DNA of 64,000 bases. Origin: Heliocidaris tuberculata. Its lineage: Eukaryota > Echinodermata > Echinoidea > Camarodonta > Echinometridae. Numbering within the stretch: the stretch's first letter is position 1; every line of letters starts with the position of its first letter. Location: contig CM046842.1 of NCBI GenBank assembly GCA_025618425.1, positions 39,412,798 through 39,476,797 on the forward strand, read 5' to 3'. Below, piece after piece: positions 23,601 to 35,600 of this stretch. The position numbers and the translations under genes are program-made. The notes beneath the pieces are model-generated. The model was not told the DNA's origin. It ran no database searches and saw only the letters and a program-made list of their open reading frames with translations.

Positions 23601-26600
23601 CGCCGGTATGGATGCGCAGATGCTCGCGGAAGTACTTGCGGTCAGTGAAGCTCTTCGGGCAGTGTGGGCACTCGAAGCGCTTCTTCATCCCACCGGTGGA
23701 CGGTTCCTGTTGAATGACCCTATTGTGGAGGATCTGGTGGAGGCGCAGCTGCTTCCTGGAGCGTGAAGCGCAGATGCTGCAGATGCGCCCGCCCTTGACA
23801 GAAGTGGCTGGAAGATCGCCCAATTCCTTCCCGCACTTGCCGCACATGTCCGATTCGTCATTGTGAGTTTCCATGTGGACTGTGATATAGTTGGCGCAGC
23901 AGCAGCTGTGTCCACAGATGCCACAGGTCACCTTGTCATCAAGACACTCGTGTTCCTTTACCTCCTCAGGCTCGTCTCCCCCAAGATTGAATAAGCCATC
24001 GTTTACATTTAACATGGATCCTGGAAAAATGCAGAAGAAACAACACTTCTATCAGCCATGCTTCTTGGCTGGACTATGTTTACCCTTGATCCAAAGTGAT
24101 TGCAATATAGACTTGGTGCATCCTAGGGGGTGGTTTGTGAAGACCAACGCAATTAAGCAAATTGAAAGTATGCACTGACAGATTTATTACCATCATCAAT
24201 ACCCTTGTTGGTAAAATTTGCCCTTGTTCCTTTTGTTCTTCAGTCCCACATACTAGCAGTAAGGGCAAATGCATGGCAAGAACCCTGCTAACAGCAGTGT
24301 TCTACATAGACTTGTATTTCATCTGTAAATTAAGTGAACTCTCAATTGCAGCATGATATGCCATGGGAGCAGGCTACTCGCAAATGCAACACACTTGGCG
24401 CTCAGACCAATCATGAATGACTTCAGCAAGAAAATACCGCAGGTAAGCAGATAAATCTTTTCAGTAAAAGATGTTCAAAAATTGTACATACTAGTAGGCC
24501 CTTAAAGAGAAGGTCGTGTTCTGGGAAAGATGAAAAATAATTTGTGAGCTTTCTCATTCTTTTTATGTCAGCTGGAAACAACATCACAGTAAAAATGTCC
24601 CCTGAAACAGTCAGACCCAACCCCGGAAAACCGAGCACAGGTTTATACTCCGAAAACGGCGTATTAATATAGAGCCCTCATAGTTCAATGCGAGGCAGTG
24701 TGTACAAAAGGCATGGGGAAAATCTCGCAAAGTCAACCAGCCAACAATATATAATTTTTTTAAAATAATGCTGCGTGCCAATTTTCTTCAAAATCCTTGA
24801 ATGATTTGTCATATAAAATGACTTTCAAATGACAAACGTTTGAAATAAATATATCCGCAGCATTATTTTTGAAAAATGTATTATCAACAGCAGGTCGACA
24901 TTGCACGATTTTCCACGTCTTTTGTACACACTGTCTCGCATTGAACGATGAGGGCTCTATATTCATCTTGCTCCATACGCCGTTTTCGGAGTATATACCT
25001 GTGCTCGGTTTTCCGGAGTTGGGTCTGACTGTGAAAAGGATTACTCTTCAAATGCCCTCGTATTCGAAATATGACGAGAAATAGCTGAAGTGTTTGGGAC
25101 GAATATTCTTGCCACACATATGTGCAGTCCCATATACCCATTTCTGTGTGCGGTGCATGCGCTTTTCAGCAAGATTGGATTGATTTTTGTATCATTTTGA
25201 TGATTCCAAAACCTCACAGTATACACAATTTCATATGTAGACATGATCAACATTTCCCAATTGCTTTGAGACAGTTTCTTTCAAATTGTAATCGCATGAC
25301 CAGAACTCAACTTAATATCTTTAAATCTTTAGAGTGGCATCCAGAATAAGGGTGCAGCATATGAGGGGAAAGATATATGCACCAATCTTTCACAGCTTTA
25401 TATTTTTGATATCATCCAGCTCATTTTTTTCTCTAGTCACAAGTTTTTTCAGGGAAAAAAAAGATAACCTACCATTCTCTTCCTCCATGTTTTCTTCGTC
25501 AGAATAGTCATCGTCCATGGGACTCCCATCTAAATGTGATTACAGGAATATCAGAGAGAGAGAGAGAGATAGAGAGAAAGACAGATAGAGAGAGAGAAAG
25601 ATAGATATAGGCAATTAGAGAGAGAGCAAGATAAAGAGAAGGGACAAGAAAATATTTGATTATACATGTGCCCTAGATTTATGATAGAACACATGTATTT
25701 CCATGCCCCCTCTATGATCAAGAACAATAACTTAAATTCATGACATTTGCAGTACAAACCAAATGGGAGACATGCTCGTTAATTTTCATCACAGAGTTGC
25801 CAATTTGCATTTGATTGATTACAATTTAAGAAATGACAACTTCCTTTTTTTTAAACCGATTTTCCTGAAACTTCCCCCAATCGCTTTCTGCAATTTTTCT
25901 GCTTTTTGTTACCATCAACACCTCTCCCTTTTAATAATTTTATGAAACCAGTGAAATAAAAAAAAAAAAAAGCAAGGAGACAGGTGCCTGCAGCTTTATA
26001 CCTTTCTCAAAGTCAATCTCCCCCTGAGCTGGCCCACTCAAAATCTCTGGCTGCTGCATCTTGTGCTGCTGCTGCTGCTGCTGCTGGGCCTGGGCCTGGG
26101 CCTGGGCCTGGGCCTGTGGAGAGGCACCTACGCTGGCCTCTTTACACTTTTCAATCTCCTCTTGTGTGTGTACCTTCATGTGTCGATGAAGATGAAGACC
26201 TTTACACGCTTTGTTGCATATCGGACAGCTTTGAAGCTGGGGCGAGGGTGCATCACCTACGTTTGCGTTCACATAGGAGTTGACTTTCATCTCATCTGAA
26301 CATGTGTAAAGGAGAAACAAAACATGAGACATAAAAATTAGTGTACATGTACATATTACCTTGCTACATATCGGACAGAATTGGAGCTGGGGAGAGGGAT
26401 CGTCAAATACGTTTGGGTTATGTAGAAGTTGACTCCATTTCATCTGTACACATGTGAGAAACGTGATATGATTTTTAGAATTTAATGTACATATCAAGTA
26501 TTATAAAACAGGTTGAACAGGAACATCGAGTTGAGTAGGAACAAAATTTTGATGAGTGATTTTGACTTGATTTTTTTATCCCAGAAAAGGGTATACATGA

Positions 26601-29600
26601 GTAGACTACTTGATACACCCATGTATGCATTGGAAGCCAAGTTGGACAAGGTTTTTTTTTTTTCTTCATATTATGCTTTACTTCCTTTATACGGCTCAAC
26701 TCTTCACCAAGGTAATTCTCTTTTTTCTTGGGGGGGGGGGTGGAGGTGGGAGGGTTGAATTCACACATACATGTACTAGTACAAAGATTTTTTTTTGAGA
26801 AATGGGTCCCCTTTGGACGGTACATTTGACGGTGCATTATGCAAATGAATGAATGCTATAGTTGACTTACCAAGCTGAGGATGATCCTTTGGGATGGTGC
26901 CTTGATGTAGGTGGTTCAGCAGATGTCGCTTCAAAGGTACCCTCTTAGGGAACCCTTTCCCACAAGCAGAGCATACAAACGGCATCCCACCAGCATTCAC
27001 CTTTGGTCTAGTGTAACGGTACTCCTTCACCGGAACGATCGGCTTTGTCTCGGTGAGCCGTGGCCTCCCGACTTTCGCCTTCATCTCCGTGTGCTTCAGT
27101 GGCCTACCGACTTTCCGCTTTGTCTCAATGTGTTGCGGTGGCCTTCCGACTTTCGGCTTTGTCTCAATGTACTTCAGCGGCCTTCCGACTTTCGGCTTCA
27201 GTCCAGGAAGCGTCCTGGACTGGCTCTGCTGTCTTTGAAGGAGTCTTCCGTGAATCAGCTGGTGTCTGTTCAGGTGGTATCTCTTGGTGAAGGACTTGCC
27301 GCAGGTGTTGCATCGGTAAGGTCGGTAACCACCGCCATGGATGCGGGCGTGTTCCCTGAGGTGCTTGATGAACTTGTATGACTTATCGCATTCCAGACAC
27401 TTGTGTCTCTTCTCCTCGTCCTCAACAGGTCTATCATCCTGGACGTCTTCCTGGACTTCATCCTGCACATCATCTGGCACATTGTTTGTTTCAGCCTCTG
27501 CTCCCGTTCCTGTTTCCTGCGGCTTACAGAGACTGCAGATCTGGAAGATCAATGTGTGAAAAACCAAAATACTTTATTTACTAAAACAAGTGTTTTGAAG
27601 CTGTGAATATTGACAAGTTTGTGAAGTACATTTTTTTTCTTTACACAACTAGCACTTAAACAAATATTTCCTACTTCTTGACAGACCACGTAGCAAGATA
27701 GGCATTGCGACATCCAGGCTCATAAATGTTGACCTGAGAGATTGTTAAAAACAGATGCATGTGTAACAGATGTATAATTTCTGTGATTCGACATTCGCTC
27801 CAGCAATATTTGTTACGAGCTTTATGTCAATTCAATTCAATTCAATTCAGAAATGTATTTATTGAAAAAAATAATCAAGGGTTGCAACAAAACATTGAAT
27901 TGTGCACAATTTACAAATATAGACTAGCACATCAATGATGTGGCGCTCATCCGGCATCCAGCAAAGAAATTCACGCAATTTGTACTTTGAACTGAGTTGA
28001 GACTGTAATGAATACACGAAATGTATATGTATTGGTTAAATGCATGTACAGATGATGAAGAGCCTATTGCAAATGTGGCTAAATGTGGTGTTGGAAAGAG
28101 ACAGTGACATGTAGATATGAATGAAAGTCTGGAAATTCACAATCAACTCAAGTTGCACGACTCCAGGTAAATTGTAATAGTTTTACTGGGTGAAAGAGAA
28201 ACTTGAAATGAAGCATAATTTTGCATAAATTAGCATAAATTATTTTCTAGACAAAATTTCAAAATTCTGTGTAGAAGTTCAATGAACCTCATGAAAGTCT
28301 TTAAGATGGAACAACAAAAAAATCAAAATCGGTCAATAAATGAGGAAAAAGCAATTTTCGTGATTTTTAAAATAAATTTCGCATAAATTAGCATAAATAA
28401 TTTTCTAGACAAAATTTCAAAATTCTGTGAAGAAGTTCAATGAACCTCATGAAAGTCTTTCAGATGGAAAAAAAAAATCGAAATCGGTCAATAAATGAGG
28501 AAGAAGAAGCAATTTTTGTGATTTTTGAATAAATATCGCATAAATTAGCATAATTAATTTTGTAGACAAAATTTCAAAATTCTGTGTAGAAGTTCAGTGA
28601 ACCTCATGAAAGTCTTTCAGATGGAACAAAAAAAAAATCGAAATCGGTCAATAAATGAGGAAGGAGAAGCAATTTTTGTGATTTTTGAGAAATGCGCATA
28701 AATTAGCATATTTAATGAGTTTCAAAATTCTGTGTAGAAGTTTCGAATCCCCCACCTAGTGCTATCATATAAAGCAAACGGAATTAAAATCGGGTAAGAA
28801 ATGGCGAAGAAGAAGCATTTTGAAATTGTGGACGGACGACAGACGAAGGACGGACGGACGGACGACGGACGACGGACGCCTCGCCACGGCATAAGCTCAT
28901 CTGGCCCATTTGGGCCAGATGAGCTAAAAATAGTAAACATCAAAAAAGTATTATCAACTACACACACAAATATAAATTAATGTTAGCATTATAATGTGGT
29001 GTGATCAATAACTGAATAGTTAACCCGTACATACAACTTAATGAGCTATTAATGATTCAGATGAGTGCATGTAAGAAAATTGCAAACGTGCTAAGTTTCA
29101 TCAAAGATACAGGTAAGGGTTCTGACTGGGTTTTATATCAGGTTTGGAGTCAGTTTTAGTTACAGTATAACGTCCCCAAGTTAGTGTTAAGAAATTAACC
29201 GCAGTGTAATTATCACAGGGGCATGTGTCACAAAACTGCAAATTTGTTACCAAAATCCAAGTACTTGCTTACCTGGGAGCCGTTGTTGGCACTGGTTGGA
29301 GCGAAGTCCATCCCACAGGACCTGCACTGGACCATAGCCTCCTCATGGTTCTCCATGTGAAGAGGGATATAGTTAGTACAGCAGCAGGCATGGCCACAGA
29401 TGCCGCAGGTCACCCTGTCTTCCAGACAAGCATGTTCAAGCATGTCACTCCCTGGGACAATGTTCTGTGGGGGAAGGTCCATTGGGGTAAAGTCTCCAGG
29501 GGTGGGTTCTTCTTCTTTCATCGGAGCCTCGTCGATGTCCGACGTGGGAGGGCTCCCGTTGGTCATGGTCGGCAAGACTGTAACACGCAATCAAAATGGA

Positions 29601-32600
29601 TGAAGAAAAAAATTAAACCTCTACTTCAACTTGATTGGGAATGCTAATTTCTATTTTAACCCAACTGCTATGAAAGCAAACTACAGTTAAACCTGCTCTG
29701 GAATTTCATCCGAGCAAAAACATAATAAAAATACTCATATTTCTGAGGAAAGTACTTATTTAAAGGGAAAGTCCACCCTGGTATTCAGTTAATTTGAATA
29801 AAAGCAGAAAAATGAGAGCTCCTCTCCCATTCGCTAAGAACAGAAAATTTCATAAATTTTAATTTTCTTAGTTTTTGATTAAGGAATAGATTTTTTCATA
29901 CAGATTTGATATAAAAACATATGAGCAATGATGATATCTAAGGTGCATGTATGATCAAATATTTTCTTTAGAAAAAATGAAAATCAAGGATTTGGGGGAA
30001 ACAGGGTAAATGGGAGAGGAGCTCGCAAGATACGTCACAGAGTTGCCAATTTGTGTTTGATTGTTTACATTTTCAAAAATTCACAACTATCTTATTTCTT
30101 ATTGGAGAATAGCATTGTCCAGAGACATACTGAAGCTTTATTTCTTTTGCACCCATCAGTGTAAACCACAAGAATGAACAAAAAGCTGAAATCGAAAAAT
30201 ATAAATGGAAAATTCGGTTCATTCTTGCATTTTACTCTGATGAGCAAGACGAAAAGCTCTAGTATGCCTCTGTTCAACACTACTCTCTGATTTTGTAGTA
30301 CCAAACATCTTTTCACAGACCTGCCAACCTCTGGCCAAGCTTTTCCGTACTTGACAAGCTTAAAAATTGTAATTTGCCAACGACATCCGTATTTTTTTGC
30401 AAGTCAAAAAATATCAAATTTTTAAACTGCAACTGCCGGGAAAATTGTTAAAATTAGATCTAAAATTAGAATGTTCCTGAATGTTCATGACACCCCAATA
30501 ATATTTTTTAAATATAATCTAGATATAGAAACATACATAAACCAGCTAAAAACTCACATTCCTTATTCATCCTTTTGATTCCACTACTAATACGGCGCAG
30601 CTCCACTGCCGCGTTGCACCAAGTGGCAGCCGAGCCGCACCGTCTGCAGGCCTGGCTGGCCACCGTCTTCGCCTAGCGCCTCGATGTGTAAGAGATGGAA
30701 GGTTAGAGCAGCAGCCCCACCGCCTGGGCCCCATTTCATAAAACTTGTTATCAATAACAAGTTACAATAATTGCTATAAGCTACGGAAATCCTTGAATTT
30801 GATTGGCTGAGAGCAAATTCATCATAGAAATGAGGAACTTTTTTATTGATGACAAGTTTTATGAAACGGGGGCCTGAGCCAGAAGTTTGCATGTGCGGTG
30901 AAAGTACAATTGTGTGTGTACATTCGCAGTCTCTTTTCTGAACGCATTTTAACATACACAGTGTGGAGTTCCGGGAACAGTGAAAAAAAATACAATATGA
31001 GTGTGAAAGTTTGAGTGATAACAAATACATGTGCGCAACATATACGAATAGTGCATAATCAGATTTCTTTCAAATTGTATTTTATAGAGATAAATCGTAG
31101 TGTATTTTCATTGAAAAATCGTACAAAATACGACAAAATCGTACTGGTTGGCAGGTCTGTTTTCAGTTATTTCTTTCTTTGCTCAAACCTTCATTGATCG
31201 GTTTCTTAAACTTTCTGCTTCTTTTAAAACCAACTTGTAATCAGGTTGGACTTTCCCTTTAAATACCTGTCTGAGTCACTACAGCAGGTTTTACAGTGAT
31301 AACTTACGTGTGCCAGCGATGATTGCCGCCAGGTCTTCCTTGCTGTGGCCTTGCAGATGTTCCTGAAGTTGTTCTTTCACATAGAATACCTTGGTGCACA
31401 CCCCGCACCGCAGGACGTTCTCGTTGTTGTGTTGCTTCATGTGTCTGGCCAGGTGTCCGCTGTTTGTGTACGTCTTGTCACAGATCAAGCAGGTGTGCTG
31501 CTTGGCGAGGCTCCTCTGGAAAATATCGTCTGCAGAGAAATCGAAACATGATACAATTGAAGACATTCCTTTAACATCTCTCTTTCATGTACGTAGGAGA
31601 GAGGTGCACTTGCCAGTAACCATGTACTCGTTCGATAGGGTCACTACACGACTAATGAAATTTCCATCAACTACTCGAAAATATAGTTGGAACTTGTGAA
31701 TAACCCCTCAAAACCTCTAATTCAGGAAAAAATATTGAAATTTATCATTCAATGTGTTAGTTCTAAGATATTTTAATGTCAATTGAATTAAAAAAATTCA
31801 TATGACAGCGTTTGTTTTCGGTAGCTGAGTTCTCGAGGATCAAGCAGTAAAAACAAAGTCTGGCTGTGCATGCTCCCGCTATATCGGAAGCTGCAGTTTG
31901 TGTGTGTGAGCCAGCCACGCACCCACCGGTCACCACGATGTGCACCGTATACATGTAGCTCACCATGTAAGCCAGCTCCTATAAAGTTTTTGTACAAACG
32001 AAAGGATGCGTATCAGCACAGAATATTTTCAAGACAGTAACAGATGAAAACAAAAGGACACTGACATGTAAAGTAAGCAAGAAATACTTCATACTTGCTA
32101 ACAAGAGCTTGTTCGTTGGTGATGGGGCCAGGCCTCAAATTAATTTTTTTTCCACGGACGTCATTTTTTCAAATTCCAAAAAAAAAAAATGACCTCCATG
32201 AATTTTCTCACGGAGGTCATTTTTGTAATGACGGGGGCTACTTTTTAATATTTACATTTTCATGGAATTAGTACTGTCAATGACTTTGTATCCTCCTGAA
32301 ATAACACTTAAAGGTAACAGATAGTTTTGGTAAGCCCTCAAAAACTTTTCGTGAGATTTCTTTGATTTTACTTAATAAATAGCAGGGTACTAACATAACT
32401 AAGATGCTGTGAAGTTTTTTCCTCCTTAAGTGAAATGTTTATCGAATGAGAGGTGAAAAGTCATAAAAATCCCTGGCCCAAAAAAGAGGGGATGTAAATT
32501 CAAACAACGGCCACACACACTACTCACATGAGGATTGCTGTGTGTATAGAATACGCTACACATAGTGCGGAGCGCTGAGTTTATTGTGCGGGGAACCTTC

Positions 32601-35600
32601 GGGTGGATATGGTCTTAGCGTGAGGCAAGTGAAAAGCCGTTACCAAGCGTTTCTTACAGATATTTACACTAAATTTTGTTCGAAATCGTGAATGGAATGT
32701 TAAATAATCTCGTACATGTGTCTTATGATAAAAGGAGAATAGTATGTGACTATGTTAGATTAGTTTCTTGCCAGTATGATTTTTGCTACCGAGACTGTCT
32801 ATGAGCTTTAAGTCTTAATTAGTCTTGGTTCTTCAATGACATGACAATAAGTGATTATTTGTACTGTAGGCTGTAGCTGTATGTAAATATGGATCTCTGC
32901 AACTTCTCAAACATTATTAAAGAGGTTTACAAAATAAAGACACCATTGAGAAAATTTAATTGTTTTCTGTGCCTTTTATTTCACTGTTGAGTGTTGACTG
33001 TTGAAGGTGAAGAATCTGCAACTGCTTTGAAGTACTTTCTCATGGTATATAGGTAGTTTTGTACTCCTTGAGGCTTGAAGTATAGAAAATTCAATTCATG
33101 CTTGAAATAAATAATCTTTAACTCTTTAACTTGTAAATAATGCAAGGCATTGCAAGCGAAATTGTAACTTCATGAAGGTTTTGGTTTCAACTCCAAACAT
33201 AAATAATATCAAGTCAATTTGTCCAAGTCCTTCGAATTCCCGGGCGTTGGGTGGTAGTGGTCGGGCCTTTATTCACTTCCCGGACGAACATGATACACGA
33301 ATTTATCCATCATTAATCGTATACTAGCGAAAGCTAGGGCGAAGGTCATGCAAGGTCAAGGAAGGTACATATGCAAGGCGAAGTCTGCGCGCGTGCGCTG
33401 CAGCTCTATACACGATCATGCACGGATGTATATTAGTAGGCACGTACGGGTAGGCACTTTCCCGTGTGTGCGTAAGTGCGGAATTCGGAAGCACACAAAC
33501 TGCTGTCTGTGATCCAATCCAACGCGTTGGATCATAGACAGCAGGTTGTGTGCCTGCGTATATTACCGTACATCACTCTTACGCACACACGAGAAAGTGT
33601 CTATTATCAAATCCCCCAAGTGCGCCTGCTGCACGATCGTATGTTTGTTTACATAAAACAGCTGAGCTCGAGGCCAAGGGTTTTAACTTTGTTCAGGTCG
33701 GGTTCAGGTTGACGTTTTTCGTAAGAATATTGAATCTTAGAGTTAATTTATTTAACAGTTAAGAAATTAGACATATGAAATCAGGTTTGTAAGTGTTTTG
33801 TGGCATAAAGCTACACTGCTACAGTAAAATTTCACGGAGGTGATTTTTAAGGTTGGTCATAGAAAAATCGTCACCGTTAATTTTCTGACGGAGGTGATTA
33901 TTTAAGATACGATCGCGAATCGCGAATCGCCTCCGTGTATTTTGAGCGCTGGATGGGGCATGCATGGGCATGCCCATGTCATCGATTAAGGAGGGCATTG
34001 AATATGATGTTGATCGCACGCTCAGAATGTACAGAATTTCAATACGGAGAAAGATGAATGGGATTTCGTGTACTTAAACGCTATGAAGCCATGTACTTTC
34101 AGGTACAAGCGCCACCTTTTGGCGACTGGTGAATAACTGCAATATCATAATTATGAATGTGATGAAAAAGGGAAAGAAATGACGATCTATTTCACTTGAT
34201 TTTAATTTAGTCTTCATGAAAGTAGGTAGGAGGAGATAATTTGCCTTGCTCTGAATTTTAGAACCAACACTGATCGTTTTAAAATTGTTTAATTTTAAAT
34301 TTTATACGAAAATCAGACATTAGTTACGGTTGTTGCACAGGCTGTTTGGGACTGCTTTCATGGCTTTACGCTGGCGCTCCGGCCTAGAAAAGTTGCAGGC
34401 TGCAGGGCCAGAGCAGTTAGCCTGTATTATTGGCAAAATCATCATACCGAGTAGTCAATTACTTGTCCGAAAAAATGTCTGTGTAAATGACTACCAAAAA
34501 TGGCCTTTCAAAACGGGCCTAGTTGCCAGTCAGCAAAGGAAATCTCTGTCATGACATTATTTGTTACATCATAGATGATAAGATGACTGTTTGTTGAGCT
34601 GTGACGCTCCAAAATTATGACACTGGTCCTAGCCAATATGCAGCCCTCAATGATATCAGGTACCCATCTACACCAGAGTGGAGAGTGGCAAATGTGGGTT
34701 ATAATCTTGCTAAACGATTAGTGTCCAGCTGGGATTGGAACCTTCAAGCTCTTGAATGTGAGTATAGTAAATGAATCACTATACCATGTCCTCTCCACAT
34801 AATTATCTGAAGTTACAAGGTTTTCTTTTTAACTTAATTTAAGCATGTTTCATTAATTTTTTTTTTTGAGGTGGGGGGGGGGGGGGTTCATGTTTATCTT
34901 GCCATTCATAATACATTGGGGTGCAAACTTGTGTATCATTACTTAAAACCTGCACCAAGATCTTACCGAGCTGTGTTTTAGAGCAGGAAACAGTCCCGTC
35001 TGTCATGTGCTCCGCCAAGTGTCTCTTTAGAAGCTCACTCCTGTAGAATCCTTTTTGGCAGATCTCGCAAGTAAAAGGCTTCTCACCAGTATGGCTTCTC
35101 ATATGCCGGGCAAGATGACCCTTAAAGGTCAGTCCGCAGACCTCACAGCGGTGCGGCTTAAGGTCGGTGTGCGTCACCAGATGGCGCTTCAGGCTGCAGC
35201 TCTGCGAGAACGCCTTCCCGCACGTGTCACAAACATAGGGTCTTAATCCTGTATGGATGTTTGTATGCCTTTTCATATCCTTCTGCGAATTGAACTCCTT
35301 ATTGCAGTGTGGGCATGGGTGCTTCCGCTTAGGCTCCACACGCTCCGGCTCCTGCGCGAACGTTCCACCATTGATGAGTTGGTGGAGGCGGAGCTTCTTC
35401 TGGGCGCGGGATTTGCAGATGTCGCAGATGTATGAGGCTTCGGCCAGGTCAAGAGAGGCGTCGTCTTCGTTCACCTCGGCTTCTTTTCCGCAGCCTCCGC
35501 ACTTGACCCTGACCTTGACCTTGACAGAGCAAGGTAGCAGAATATATTTGTGTGATGAACCGTCCTTCTCTGGGCTTATCACATTGGTCTGCTCCAGTCC

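Larger units (their letters stand above)
30316..31159. mobile_element. TIR element carrying a gene fragment
   Basis: Ends CAGACCTGCCAACC (30316) and GGTTGGCAGGTCTG (31159) are perfect 14-bp inverted repeats, flanked by TTTTCA on both sides. The same terminal motif starts another copy at 63987. Inside are a GC-rich piece resembling a Cys-triad-finger exon (30598-30720, minus) and an inserted MITE (30725-30872). Confidence 0.7.

Noticed and set aside
26010..26300. Plus-strand open frames rich in Leu/Gly or Ala/Pro over the CTG repeat.
   Set aside because: They are antisense shadows of the AQ/Q tract in the minus-strand finger exon.
30587..31030. 147-codon open frame on the minus strand as an intact exon of the zinc-finger gene.
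   Set aside because: It crosses a MITE, and the finger-like homology continues only after a frameshift; it lies between transposon ends, so it is treated as a captured or decayed fragment.
33476..33762. Overlapping plus-strand open frames around 33.5 kb.
   Set aside because: They lie on a palindrome and have no splice signals or recognisable protein features.
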